DNA of 37,291 bases, taken from Verrucomicrobiaceae bacterium (GTDB lineage: Bacteria > Verrucomicrobiota > Verrucomicrobiia > Verrucomicrobiales > Verrucomicrobiaceae). Under the pieces are notes generated by a model. The model saw nothing but the letters and a program-made list of their open reading frames with translations. It had not been told where the DNA came from and made no database searches. Position 1 is the first letter of the stretch. Every line of letters starts with the position of its first letter. The stretch lies in assembly GCA_028293175.1 (NCBI GenBank), contig JAQGPI010000236.1, positions 1-37,291 on the forward strand, read 5' to 3'. Both the position numbers and the translations under genes were made by a program. This document shows, in pieces, positions 1 to 9,809 of the stretch.

Positions 1-1
1 C

Positions 2-2344
2 ATGGTGGGCAGCCAGTCCGCCATAGGCACAGAGCTTTTCAAGCTGGCGAATGTGCGCACCGCCCCTTTTGCCATCAGTCAGTCGCCGCTCCCCCTTACC
101 CAAACGCTGGCCCCTGGCGCGACGGTGACTTATACGGCGGCCGCCACTGCCGTTTCCGGAGTCACGCTCACCTACCAGTGGCGCAGGAACGGCCTTGGCA
201 TTCCCGGGGCAACCAAGGCTACGTATACTTTCAAGGCGGCGGAAAACCTGGAAGGCACCTACGATCTACTGGTGCGCAGCGGTGACTTCGAACTGATCAG
301 CGGCGCGGCGCAGTTGAGCGTCACGGACCCGGCGAAAATCGCCATCACCCAGCAGCCCCTGGCACGGCTGGCCAGGGTCTTTGACCCCGTCACGTTCAAG
401 GTCAGCGTGGTGGGCCAGTCCCCCTCCTTCCAGTGGTACAAGGGTGCTGTGCCCATCCCCGGCGCCACCACCAGCGTGCTCTCGCTTCCCTTTGTCTTCA
501 ACGCCGATGCAGGCCTTTACAAGGTGAAGGTGAGCAATTCACTGGGCAGTGTCTTCTCCGCTGCCGTGCCGCTTGTCCTGGTCGGCTCCACGGACACCAA
601 TCTGCCGGTTAAAAACCTTACCACGGCCACCATGAAGGCACCGGTGATCGGCGCTGTATCAGGCCTCACTTACCAGTGGCTCTCCGGCAGCTCGGCGCTG
701 ACGAACGGCGCTTTCAACAAACGCATCAACGGGGTTACCACGCCGACGCTGACCTTCACCAAGTTCACATCGGCCGACAGGTATTTCTTCACCTGCGTTG
801 TCACGATGGGTTCGCAGTCGGTCTTGTCGGGCAGGATCTATCCCCAGGTCGCGGACATTCCCATCATCGCGGTGAAGCCTTCGCCGCCCACCTGGATCAT
901 CAGCGGCGGTGTGTTCCAGTTCGCCTCTAGCACGCTGTTCACTCAGTCGAACCTTACCGGCAAACCGTGGAACTTCCCCACCATCTACAACATCACCGGT
1001 CTGCCCCTGGGCATGACCTATGATACGAAGACGGGGCTCATTACCGGCAGGCCACAAGCGGGCGGTGGCACCTCCATCACGCTGAAGATCAAGGTCGGCA
1101 ACGTCGCGGGCACGATGACCACGGCCCTTACGGTGACGATTCCAATCGAGACCTTCCCCGCGTTGGTGAAGGGCGCCTTCCGCGGGCTGGCGGATCGCAG
1201 CACCACCACGCTGAACGACAACCTCGGCAATTATTTTCAAGCGGATGTCACCGCCCTGGGCAGCCTTTCCGGCAAGCTCTTCCGCGGCACCACCGCCTAT
1301 CCCTTCACCACCCGCTTTGTGGACACAACGACGGGAAGCCTTTTCGCCACCGCCGATGTTAAGATCTCGCGGCCCGGCACCACACCACTCACCCTCACCA
1401 TCGTATTTGATGGCAACACCGGTGCGGTCACCGGCAACCTCACGGACGGCACCGACACCACGCCCATCACCGGCGTGCGCAGCCCCTGGATCGCCACCGG
1501 CGTGGGTGCGAACCCGGCCACGGCATACGCGAAAGCTTACACCGCTGCCTTGCAGTTGCCCGACGCTCAGACGGGTGATGGGGCCTATCCACAGGGAGAT
1601 GCCTATGCTGTGGCCTCCATCACCAATGCGGGCGCTGCCTCCGGCGCAGTGCGGCTGGCGGACGGTACGAAAGTGACCTTCAGCACCTTGTTAGGTGGGG
1701 CGGGCCAGCTGCCTTTGCATGTAGGCGCTTACGCCAATACTGGCAGCCTGCACGGCTGGAGCACGATCACCAGCGGCACCGGCAACTGGGATGGCATCCC
1801 CGGCTTCTTCAAGGCCATGCAGCGCCGGGAAAGCACGACGCGCAGCTACAAAAGCGGCGTCCCCCTGCATACCCTCACGCTCATCGGGGGCACCTGGACG
1901 AAGCCCACCGCCGCTGCTTTGCTGCTGGGTGTGACGGACAGCGGCGCTACCGTGGGTGCTAATAATGCGCGGATCGAATTCACCGAGGGCGGCATCAGCA
2001 GCTCCCATCTCGCTGTGGCCGGTAAGTACGCCGTGCCTCTGCGCATCAAGGCCCCCGCCAGCGCCTTCGTCCTGCCGCCCGTCGCCGGCAATCCCGGCAA
2101 GCTCACGCTTGCCTTTGCCACCCTGCTCACAGGCGAGATCACCGGCACCTTCACCACCACGGATGCGAATCCCAACGGCGGCGCCGCCGTGCCACGCACC
2201 GTCTCTTATTACGGTGTGATAGTCCAGCGTTTGAACCGTGGCCGCGGCCACTTTAATCTTGCCAGGCTGCCCGACGACTTCGAGGTGAATCCACTGAAAA
2301 CGGGGATTATCGGCGGGCTGATGGAGCTCTCGGCCTCGCAGTGA
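2..2344 (+). CDS. Large secreted immunoglobulin-like / putative-Ig (He_PIG-like) domain protein, probably 5'-truncated by the window edge
   Basis: 780-aa ORF open from base 2. Repeated Ig-like motifs (YQWRRNGLGIPGATKATYTF, FQWYKGAVPIPGATTSVLSL) and a putative-Ig motif (GLPLGMTYDTKTGLITGRP). Confidence 0.75.
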   Translation: MVGSQSAIGTELFKLANVRTAPFAISQSPLPLTQTLAPGATVTYTAAATAVSGVTLTYQWRRNGLGIPGATKATYTFKAAENLEGTYDLLVRSGDFELISGAAQLSVTDPAKIAITQQPLARLARVFDPVTFKVSVVGQSPSFQWYKGAVPIPGATTSVLSLPFVFNADAGLYKVKVSNSLGSVFSAAVPLVLVGSTDTNLPVKNLTTATMKAPVIGAVSGLTYQWLSGSSALTNGAFNKRINGVTTPTLTFTKFTSADRYFFTCVVTMGSQSVLSGRIYPQVADIPIIAVKPSPPTWIISGGVFQFASSTLFTQSNLTGKPWNFPTIYNITGLPLGMTYDTKTGLITGRPQAGGGTSITLKIKVGNVAGTMTTALTVTIPIETFPALVKGAFRGLADRSTTTLNDNLGNYFQADVTALGSLSGKLFRGTTAYPFTTRFVDTTTGSLFATADVKISRPGTTPLTLTIVFDGNTGAVTGNLTDGTDTTPITGVRSPWIATGVGANPATAYAKAYTAALQLPDAQTGDGAYPQGDAYAVASITNAGAASGAVRLADGTKVTFSTLLGGAGQLPLHVGAYANTGSLHGWSTITSGTGNWDGIPGFFKAMQRRESTTRSYKSGVPLHTLTLIGGTWTKPTAAALLLGVTDSGATVGANNARIEFTEGGISSSHLAVAGKYAVPLRIKAPASAFVLPPVAGNPGKLTLAFATLLTGEITGTFTTTDANPNGGAAVPRTVSYYGVIVQRLNRGRGHFNLARLPDDFEVNPLKTGIIGGLMELSASQ

Positions 2345-2472
2345 GGTCATGCCATGATCGCAGGATGGGCGCAGGCCCGTCGAAGTAGCCGCCTTCGCAA
2401 GAAGGTGGGGGAGCGTTGGCGTGCTTCGCCGAGCCCAGGGCCGCACGCTTTTGCAAGCGCGGCTACTCTTCC

Positions 2473-2501
2473 GATTCGGCTGAAGCCGAAGCCACTTTCT
2501 C
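2473..2501. repeat. Family-1 palindromic repeat, single half-element
   Basis: GATTCGGCTGAAGCCGAAGCCACTTTCTC, abutting the histidine-kinase stop codon. Confidence 0.75.
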
Positions 2502-3918
2502 ACACCCGCGCCACCACGCCCGCCACGCCTGCTGTTTCCGCCACCCGCTCCGCCTGCCAGCGCGGCAGGGTGAGCGTAAAAGTGCAGCCCTGGCCCAGCG
2601 TGCTCTGGCAGTGCATGTTGCCGTTCATTGCCTGCGCCATGCGCTGCACGATCCACAGGCCCAGGCCGTTGGAATTTTCGCCCGCCGTTGGGCGCGGGGT
2701 GAGCTTGACGAACTTTTGAAACAGCTTGCCCTGGTCCTCGGCGCTGAGGCCGGGGCCTTCGTCCTTGATATCAATGTGTATCATGCCGTCCTGCTCACGG
2801 CAGGCGCAGCGGACATTGGTGCCGGGGGGTGAGTACTTCACGGCGTTGGACACCAAGTTGTCCAAGATCTGCTGCACCGCGCCTTCATCCGCCACGGCAA
2901 AGGCGGGCGCGGCGGCGGGGATGCGGCCAAGCGTGATGCTCTTGCGCTCAGCAGCGCGCGCGTGGTCCTTGAGAATGCCTTGCAGCAGGGTTTCCACGCT
3001 GCATCGCTCCTCTTTGAAACGCAGCGATCCTTCCTCGATGCGCTTCACCTCCAGCAGGTTGCGGATGATGTCGAGCATGCGCTTGGACAGTGACTGGATG
3101 CCCTGCGTCCATTGCAGGCGCTCGGCATCTGGGTGGTCGGGAAACATGAGCAGCAGCTCCGCATAGCCTAGCACGCCGCCGAGCGGATTGTTCAGATCGT
3201 GCGCGGCGATCTTCATGAACTCATCCTTCTCCTGGATCAGCTTGTTGAGATGCTGATTGGCCATCCCCAGTTCGGAAATGGCCAGCTCCATCTGGCGGAA
3301 CGCGCGGGCGCGGGTGCGCTCGAAGGTGAAGCCCAGCAGCGTCAGGAAACACACCAGCCCGGCGTAGCCCACGAGGTTGATAAAGTGGTGCCACTCGGGC
3401 GGGTAAGTACGCGCCACGTGCAGTCCGCGCATCTCGGCATAACCAAAGCCCAGCGCGATCACCAAGCACACGGCGGACCATGTTAGCGCGGCCTTCAAAT
3501 CCAGCAGCAGGAGGGCGCACAGCGGGATGGCCGCCAGCCAGGCGATGGCATGGCCCTCGATGCCGCCTTCCACCAGGCCGAGCGCGGTGAAGCCGGTGAC
3601 GAGGATGGCGGAGTAATAATGGCCGGTGAAGCGGAGGCTGGAGCGCTTCTTCAGAAACCAGGGGCCGAGCGTCCACAGCAGGCTGCACAGCAGGATGATG
3701 ACCGCGCCGATGGCATGCCCGATGCCCAGATAGAACAAGGCATAGAGCGTGCCGAAGGCCGCGCCCTGCGCACCGAAACGGATGTGCAGCCGGCTGCGCC
3801 GCAGCAGTTCCTCGTCATGCTTGAGGCTTTCGGGTACAAAGGAGTCGTCCAGCGTGGCGTCGCGTTTGAAGAAACGAGACGCCAGAGTCTTTTGAATGCT
3901 GGCGACGATGGAATTCAC
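2500..3918 (-). CDS. Membrane-bound sensor histidine kinase (HisKA + HATPase_c)
   Basis: N-terminal hydrophobic segments; H-box AAHDLNNPLGGVLGYAELL; N-box ILDNLVSNAVKYSPPG; G-boxes IKDEGPGLS and NGLGLWIVQRM. Confidence 0.92.
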   Translation of the reverse strand: MNSIVASIQKTLASRFFKRDATLDDSFVPESLKHDEELLRRSRLHIRFGAQGAAFGTLYALFYLGIGHAIGAVIILLCSLLWTLGPWFLKKRSSLRFTGHYYSAILVTGFTALGLVEGGIEGHAIAWLAAIPLCALLLLDLKAALTWSAVCLVIALGFGYAEMRGLHVARTYPPEWHHFINLVGYAGLVCFLTLLGFTFERTRARAFRQMELAISELGMANQHLNKLIQEKDEFMKIAAHDLNNPLGGVLGYAELLLMFPDHPDAERLQWTQGIQSLSKRMLDIIRNLLEVKRIEEGSLRFKEERCSVETLLQGILKDHARAAERKSITLGRIPAAAPAFAVADEGAVQQILDNLVSNAVKYSPPGTNVRCACREQDGMIHIDIKDEGPGLSAEDQGKLFQKFVKLTPRPTAGENSNGLGLWIVQRMAQAMNGNMHCQSTLGQGCTFTLTLPRWQAERVAETAGVAGVVARV

Positions 3919-3933
3919 ACAGAGCTTTAGGCG

Positions 3934-5280
3934 TCAGAACTTGAATCCAACGGTCAATGCGAGCCAGTTAGCGTCAATGCGAACTTTGCTATTATCGTAT
4001 TCCGTACCGGTAATGCCGTTGACGCCCGCGCGCTGGGAGGCACCGAGATCGCGCTGGTAAGCCAGATCCAAGTGGTAGCTGCCGCCATTGTAGCCCAGGC
4101 CGATGGCGACGGTGTGCTCAGAGATGGCCGCCGTCATGGGCAGCAGGGTGCTGTCCGGCACCGGGCTCTGGCCATAGACATAGCCCGCGCGCAGGCAAAG
4201 CTTGTCAGTGAGCGCGTACTCAGCACCGGCGCGATAGACGAAGCGGTCCTTCCACTTCAGCGCGATGGTGTCATCGATCTTGTCGGTGCCTAGCAAGCCG
4301 TTGATGGCCGGGTTGCTGCCTTTGGAAAGATGCACGTCCAGTTGGTCAAACGCCTCGCTCCAGTTGATCCAATCGACCTGAGCGGAAAGGCGCAGGCGCT
4401 CGGTGGCCTGCCATGAGGTGCCCAGGCCCACCTTTTGCGGCAGCTTGGTTTCGATGTCGGAATCGTAGCGGAACTTCGTCGGCACGCCGGTGATCCCTAA
4501 TGAACGAAGCTGCGCGCCGATATCGCCGGTGGCCTCGCCGCTAGTGTCGAATTTCGTCGGCGTGCGGTAGGCGAGGCCGAAGGTGAGGGTCTTGCTCGCC
4601 TTCCATGTCAGGCCCAGGTCACCATTGATGCCGTAGCCATCGGTTTCCATGTCGAGCAGCGTCTTCATCCCGGCCAGCGCGGGATGGCTCTGGAAGATGT
4701 AAGGGCCCTTCAATTCATTGCGCGTGTACACGCCGCCGAGGCTGGCACCGAGGCTGAGGGAATCGGTGATGCGCCAGCCAAGACCGAGCGCGGCGCGGAT
4801 ATTCAATATCTCGGAGTGGTACTCGCGAAAGCCATAGCTGGTGGCACCTCCCGCACCGCCCGCAGGATCACGGAAGTACCAATCCGCCGACCGGCTGGAA
4901 TCGGGGATCACTGAGAAACCAAGGCCGACATCCTTGCTCAAAGGCCTGCGAAACACGACATCGGGCAGGAACTTCCAGTCATCGGATAGGCGGCCTCTGT
5001 TGCCATATTGGTCCTCGTACTTGCCCGAGCCAGTCACGCCGGTGCCGGACAGCGACAAGTCCGAGCCAATAATAAAGCCCAGTGCCGAGGGATTCAAAGC
5101 CATGGAGGCGAAAGGATCCTCCGTATCCGCCATCGAAGCGCCCGCCATCGACATGCTGCGAGCGCCCACGCCATTGCGGTCCAGGCCGTTGGCCTTCACA
5201 GCGGTTGTACTGAGGGCGAGGAGACCACAGACGCAAGTAAGAGTCGTGGCAGCGGACGAGCGGAGAAGAGAGAGCTGCAT
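3934..5280 (-). CDS. FadL/OmpP1 (long-chain fatty acid/hydrocarbon transporter)-family outer-membrane protein
   Basis: Signal peptide followed by NGLDRNGVGARSMSMAGASMADTEDPFASMALNPSAL, typical of OmpP1/FadL N-termini; beta-barrel pattern ending in aromatic F (LTVGFKF). Confidence 0.88.
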   Translation of the reverse strand: MQLSLLRSSAATTLTCVCGLLALSTTAVKANGLDRNGVGARSMSMAGASMADTEDPFASMALNPSALGFIIGSDLSLSGTGVTGSGKYEDQYGNRGRLSDDWKFLPDVVFRRPLSKDVGLGFSVIPDSSRSADWYFRDPAGGAGGATSYGFREYHSEILNIRAALGLGWRITDSLSLGASLGGVYTRNELKGPYIFQSHPALAGMKTLLDMETDGYGINGDLGLTWKASKTLTFGLAYRTPTKFDTSGEATGDIGAQLRSLGITGVPTKFRYDSDIETKLPQKVGLGTSWQATERLRLSAQVDWINWSEAFDQLDVHLSKGSNPAINGLLGTDKIDDTIALKWKDRFVYRAGAEYALTDKLCLRAGYVYGQSPVPDSTLLPMTAAISEHTVAIGLGYNGGSYHLDLAYQRDLGASQRAGVNGITGTEYDNSKVRIDANWLALTVGFKF

Positions 5281-5399
5281 AAGATTGACATTCTATTATA
5301 TATTATAATCATAGTAAATCAATGAATTGGCTAGCTTTTTGGGCATGCAAAATATTCGGTTGGGGGATTTGGGGATTGAAGTTATGGAGAAGATAGATG

Positions 5400-5569
5400 T
5401 GGCGCGGCAGCGCACCAATGTGTGGCAGGCTTTCCAGCCTGCCGGGCTTTGAGCAGCCCTGGACTTTGATTCTGGCCATCGCTGTGCTGTGGAAAGCTCA
5501 ACGCGTGGCAGCTTTCAATGCGCGCCTGCAGGCTGGAAAGCCTGCAGCACATTGGGCGGAGCCGCGCCA
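5400..5569. repeat. Family-4 long inverted repeat
   Basis: TGGCGCGGCAGCGCACCAATGTGTGGCAGGCTTTCCAGCCTGC ... GCAGGCTGGAAAGCCTGCAGCACATTGGGCGGAGCCGCGCCA. Confidence 0.85.
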
Positions 5570-5572
5570 TGC

Positions 5573-6616
5573 TTATACCAACACCACAGGCAGCCCCAGA
5601 AAATCCCCATATCGCTGCGCCGCCGCTTCCACCGCTTTACCCGGCGCGTCTGCAAACGCCTTCATCGCCAGGCGTACTTCTTTGCCTTTAAGGGCGCGTC
5701 GCCAAGTCCCGATCACCTGGCCGTGCACGACCACGGTGGGTAAAAACATCCCGCCGGCGATGATGCCTGCGGCGTGCTGGGGATCGAGAACGGCGCTGCG
5801 GTCGGTGTAGCCTAAAAGGCACTCGTCGAAACAGGGCAGGAGATGGGCCGAGCGCGTGGTCTTGGCAGAAGAAGCTTCAGCGCCCATCCAGAAATCTTCC
5901 TCCTTCACCAGCTTCGAAGCCACCATCTCCAGCGCCTTACGGGCATCGGAGATCTTCAAGCCCGACCACCAGACAAAGTCGGCGAGCGTGGCGGGGCCGT
6001 GTCCTTCAAAGTAACGCAGGGCCAGCGTGCCGAGCGATGTCTCGCGGTCCATCACGGGATGGGCTGGCACCCATTGATCGAGCAGGGCGAAGGCGGGCTG
6101 CTTACCCATGTGGCTTGCGCAACAAATGAGCCCTTCCTGCGCCAAGCGCCACAGGATGTGATAGCCGCGCTGGTCATTGGTGGCGATGCCGCCGCTTTCC
6201 AGTACTTGATACAACGTATCACGAGATAATGACTGGCCGCCCTCCAGCGCCTTGATCAGAAGCTTGCGGCTGCGGGCGAAGACTTCCGCGTCCAATCCAA
6301 GCTTCCGATGCCGACCGGCGGCGCTAGCAATGATGCGCGGCGTGAGCAGGGCCAGCAGCCAGCGCACATCCGCTGCCGCGACGAAATGCAAGGTGCCGCG
6401 CATGGGCCAGGTGCGCACGATTTGGCGGTCGGCAATGGCTTCGGTGATGGTGGCCTCCGTCGCTTGGGCGGTGCGCAAACCCACGGACCACAGCGCCCCG
6501 AGATAATCCTGGGCCTGCATGGCCACGAGCGAGGCGACCACCTCCGCCGCCGTCTTGCCAGGGGCCGAGATGTGATGATGCGCGAGGCGCAGACGGGCGA
6601 TGTCGCGGGGCTTCAT
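5573..6616 (-). CDS. Winged-helix DNA-binding domain protein (HTH_42 / YcaQ-like family)
   Basis: Starts ARLRLAHHHIS...VASLVAMQAQDYLGALWSVGLR...RTWPMRGTLHFVAAADVRWLL, characteristic of this family. Confidence 0.85.
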   Translation of the reverse strand: MKPRDIARLRLAHHHISAPGKTAAEVVASLVAMQAQDYLGALWSVGLRTAQATEATITEAIADRQIVRTWPMRGTLHFVAAADVRWLLALLTPRIIASAAGRHRKLGLDAEVFARSRKLLIKALEGGQSLSRDTLYQVLESGGIATNDQRGYHILWRLAQEGLICCASHMGKQPAFALLDQWVPAHPVMDRETSLGTLALRYFEGHGPATLADFVWWSGLKISDARKALEMVASKLVKEEDFWMGAEASSAKTTRSAHLLPCFDECLLGYTDRSAVLDPQHAAGIIAGGMFLPTVVVHGQVIGTWRRALKGKEVRLAMKAFADAPGKAVEAAAQRYGDFLGLPVVLV

Positions 6617-6624
6617 GGGTGGAA

Positions 6625-6717
6625 GAAAGTGGCTGCGGCTTTAGCCGCATCAGGCAGGCATAGCACATCGCGCGCACTTTGCCCGCTCCTGATTCGGCTA
6701 AAGCCGCAACCGCTTTC
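6625..6717. repeat. Family-1 palindromic repeat, full inverted pair
   Basis: GAAAGTGGCTGCGGCTTTAGCCGCATCAGG (6625-6654) / CCTGATTCGGCTAAAGCCGCAACCGCTTTC (6688-6717). Confidence 0.9.
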
Positions 6718-6719
6718 TT

Positions 6720-7694
6720 TCACCCGAACGCCTCAATAAAGCCCACTTCCAGTGCCAGATTTTCGCTCACGTTGGTGTGCAGGTGCTGCTCCAGTTTGCG
6801 CAGCGTGCGCAGGCGCTTCGAGGCCTCATCAATAGACCAGCGATCCGCCGCCTGTTTGGTGGCGTGCGAGTACTCCAGCAGGTCGAAGAATTCAGCGCCT
6901 ACTTTGTGCCGCACGATATCGCCCATCCAGGCCAGCAAGAGGTCCAGCATGGCATCGCGCTGTTGCAAATAGGTCGCTTCGATGAGCGCCTTCATGTGCT
7001 CTTCCTTGCCCTTCAGATAGGCGGAGCTGTCGGTGGTCTTGCCGTACATCTCCTTCTCCTTTTCGAAGTCGTCTTCCGCATCGCCCTCGATGTCGTCGCG
7101 CAGCGCATCCATCACCTCCTCGAAGCCCGCTTTCAGCCCCAGCGCGATGGACATGGAGCTGCTGTTGAGCTTCGCGTGCTTCTCCAGCAGCGCGAGCAAT
7201 TTGCGCTCATGGTCGCTGTACTTGCGTGCGCCGGATTCCGGCAGCAGCGGCATCTCAATCACGCGCGAAAGGATGGTGGGCAGCAGCTCCTGCGGCTTGC
7301 CCGTGAGCAGCAATAAAACGGTGCCCGGGGGCGGCTCCTCCAGCGTCTTGAGGAAGGCGTTTTGCGCCTGGACCGTCATGCGCTCCGCATCCACGATCAC
7401 GCCGAACTTGTGGCCGCTTGGCCCGGCTTTCAGATGGATCATGCGCTCCATTTCGCGCATGGTTTCGATGGTGATGCGGCGGCTCTTGCTTTCGGGGCTG
7501 ATGATGGGGTAGCCCTGGTGCGCCCAGTCATCGAGCGAGGCGCAATTTTCGCCCGCGATGAGGTTCAGGATGCGGCTGGCGAAGTCCTCGCGGTTCGCTT
7601 CCTTCGGCCCGCTGATGAGGTAGGCGTGGGCGAGGCGGTCCAATTGGATCGCCTTCTTCATCAATTCGATTCCACGGTCAGCTTTGAAGGGCAT
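6720..7694 (-). CDS. holB: DNA polymerase III, delta prime subunit-like protein
   Basis: HAYLISGPKEANREDFA, VIVDAERMTVQAQNAFLKTLEEPPPGTVLLLLTGKPQELLPTILSR; adjacent to and overlapping tmk. Confidence 0.85.
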   Translation of the reverse strand: MPFKADRGIELMKKAIQLDRLAHAYLISGPKEANREDFASRILNLIAGENCASLDDWAHQGYPIISPESKSRRITIETMREMERMIHLKAGPSGHKFGVIVDAERMTVQAQNAFLKTLEEPPPGTVLLLLTGKPQELLPTILSRVIEMPLLPESGARKYSDHERKLLALLEKHAKLNSSSMSIALGLKAGFEEVMDALRDDIEGDAEDDFEKEKEMYGKTTDSSAYLKGKEEHMKALIEATYLQQRDAMLDLLLAWMGDIVRHKVGAEFFDLLEYSHATKQAADRWSIDEASKRLRTLRKLEQHLHTNVSENLALEVGFIEAFG

Positions 7695-8319
7695 GGCAGC
7701 GGTCTTCTACGAGTTTCCAGATCTGGGTTTCGATGGCCTCGGGCGATTGCGCGGCATCCAGGACGACCATGCGGTCGGGCTGTTCCACCGCGAGATGAAG
7801 GTAGCCCTGGCGCACCTTTTCAAAGAATTCCAGCGGTTCGCTTTCCATGCGGTCAAGCTCCCGGCCCGAGGCGCGGATGCGCTCCCAGGCCGCGCTGGCG
7901 CTCATGTCCAGCACGATGGTTAAGTGCGGCAGCGTGCCGCCCACGGCGAAGTGGTTGATGGCGTGCACGCTGTCCAAAGGCAGGCCGCGTGCGATGCCTT
8001 GATACACTGTAGTGGAATCCAGGAAGCGGTCTAGCACCACCACATTGCCAGCGTCTAAAGAAGGGCGGATTTTCTCGCGCACCAGTTGTGCGCGGCTGGC
8101 GGCGAAGAGCAGCAATTCCGCCTCGGGGGAAAGCGCCGCAGCCTCTGGCGTGTGCTGGAGCAGGGTGCGGATGTGCTCGCCAATCAGGGTGCCGCCCGGC
8201 TCGCGCAGCATGAGCACCGTGCGCCCCGCGTTTTCCAAACGGGCGCGCAGGCGCTGGATCTGCGTGGATTTCCCGCAGCCTTCAGAGCCTTCGAAAGAGA
8301 TGAGCAAGCCAGGGGTCAT
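7678..8319 (-). CDS. tmk: Thymidylate (dTMP) kinase
   Basis: P-loop ISFEGSEGCGKSTQIQRL; REPGGTLIGEHIRTLL; DRFLDSTTVYQGIARGLPLD. Confidence 0.96.
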   Translation of the reverse strand: MTPGLLISFEGSEGCGKSTQIQRLRARLENAGRTVLMLREPGGTLIGEHIRTLLQHTPEAAALSPEAELLLFAASRAQLVREKIRPSLDAGNVVVLDRFLDSTTVYQGIARGLPLDSVHAINHFAVGGTLPHLTIVLDMSASAAWERIRASGRELDRMESEPLEFFEKVRQGYLHLAVEQPDRMVVLDAAQSPEAIETQIWKLVEDRCHALQS

Positions 8320-8367
8320 GGTGGTGCGGGGCGGGAGGTGTAGCAGGGGTGGCGGATCGTTTCAAGG

Positions 8368-8455
8368 GGGATGGGAGGAATGGGAAAGATGGGAGGAATG
8401 GGCCATGATGCCGAAGGGCGAGCATTCCTCCCGTACTTCCTATCCCTCCCATCCC
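8368..8455. repeat. Imperfect 33-bp inverted repeat of purine-rich/pyrimidine-rich arms
   Basis: GGGATGGGAGGAATGGGAAAGATGGGAGGAATG (8368-8400) pairs at 28/33 positions with the reverse complement of CATTCCTCCCGTACTTCCTATCCCTCCCATCCC (8423-8455). Confidence 0.85.
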
Positions 8456-8496
8456 AATAGTTTGCATTCCCTCCCATCTTCTGGTTTCATCCTCGC

Positions 8497-9222
8497 ATGA
8501 CCCGCCTGCTTTTCTGTTCACTCGCCCTGGGACTCGCTTTTGTACTCTCCGGTTGTGAGGCGTTCGAATCGATCAACAAGAAGCCTAAGTTCACCGTCTC
8601 CTTCCATTCCGAGGCGAATGAGGCGGAGTCGCCGCGCAGCATTTTTCGCTATCAGATCCCTGGCCGCCCCGCGCCCTCCGTGTTCCACCGCGTGCCCGAG
8701 TTCACCCAGGAAAATGTCTCCGCCTTCCAATCCTTCCCCGCTGCCAATGGCAACGGCTATGGCATCACCCTGCGGCTGGATTTTCGCGGCACCAACAACC
8801 TCGATCTCATGACCCGCACCCATGTGGGCGAGGTGGCGCTCGCCGTGGTGAATGGCACCCCCGTGGATTTCCTGAGCATCGACCGCCCCGTATCTGATGG
8901 CACGGTGACCATTTGGGAAGGCGTCTCCGAGCCCGTGATCAAGCTCATGCAGGCCAAGTGGCCCGCCATCAACAAGCTCAAATCCATGTCCGCAGGCCAG
9001 GAAATGCTGCCCACCACGAAGGGCGAAAAACGCCGCTCCCGAGCCGCCATCGACGCCGAAAACCAGGCCGCCGACCGCGCCGCGAAGCTGGACGCCGCCA
9101 AGCCCAAGGCCGACCCCTCCGCCCCCCAGGCCCCGGACTCCCTGCCCAGCGCGCCGACCACGAACAAGATCCCGCTGGAAGGCAACACCCAGACGCAGCC
9201 GATGCCGCTGATTAAGAGGTGA
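8497..9222 (+). CDS. Hypothetical lipoprotein
   Basis: Signal peptide with lipobox MTRLLFCSLALGLAFVLSGC; no enzymatic motif recognised. Confidence 0.75.
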   Translation: MTRLLFCSLALGLAFVLSGCEAFESINKKPKFTVSFHSEANEAESPRSIFRYQIPGRPAPSVFHRVPEFTQENVSAFQSFPAANGNGYGITLRLDFRGTNNLDLMTRTHVGEVALAVVNGTPVDFLSIDRPVSDGTVTIWEGVSEPVIKLMQAKWPAINKLKSMSAGQEMLPTTKGEKRRSRAAIDAENQAADRAAKLDAAKPKADPSAPQAPDSLPSAPTTNKIPLEGNTQTQPMPLIKR

Positions 9223-9238
9223 AGCAGTGACTGCGGCC

Positions 9239-9685
9239 ATGGTACGGAATGCCATTTACGAACCTCTGAGGCTCGTTTCACGTGATTCGCGCTCATGGTT
9301 CGAAATCTGCCCCTGGTCGGATGACGGGGCCTTCACGGCGCTGCGTCTTTAGGCCCAGATTGATGTGGGAGGCAGCCGGTTCACCGCCTTGAACCGCTCT
9401 GTCATTCCCCTCAATCTGGCCGAGTTTCCTCCAGCCATTGACAGGTTCATCATGGATCGGAGTGTGCGTCCCAGCCTGGATGGAACAGACGATTCCTTTT
9501 TTCGTCTCACGACCCGCTCGCCGCTTCAAGTTTGCTGTCACTTCAGCATTGGAGACACCTATTGTGGCGGTCCAGGGCCACATGAAACCTATCGCCTGAC
9601 GGGCACTTTTGAGATTGATCAGGACAGGCTCCATCAGATTCACGAATACTTCCGCCGACTGGCCCTGATTCCCAGTTGGGCCTGA
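9239..9685 (+). pseudogene. ORF interrupted by one in-frame TAG; the composite resembles a WapI-type immunity-like protein
   Basis: ATG at 9239 reads MVRNAIYEPLRLVSRDSRSWFEICPWSDDGAFTALRL, then TAG (9350-9352), then AQIDVGGSRFTALNRSVIPLNLAEFPPAIDRFIM...YRLTGTFEIDQDRLHQIHEYFRRLALIPSWA in the same frame to a stop after 9682. Confidence 0.5.
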
Positions 9686-9809
9686 TTTCCTTGCAGTGAT
9701 GCAGCCCATCGCTCATTTGTTGCCCGGCCAAAGCTTCCTGGCCCATCGTATATCTTCAAACCTGAGCCTTCACCCTAGCCTGGAGCGCTCTTCGCTGTGA
9801 TCCATTTCC

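Noticed and set aside
1691-2656. 321-aa minus-strand ORF
   Set aside because: Overlaps the convincing Ig-domain gene and the histidine kinase 3' end; no domain signal.
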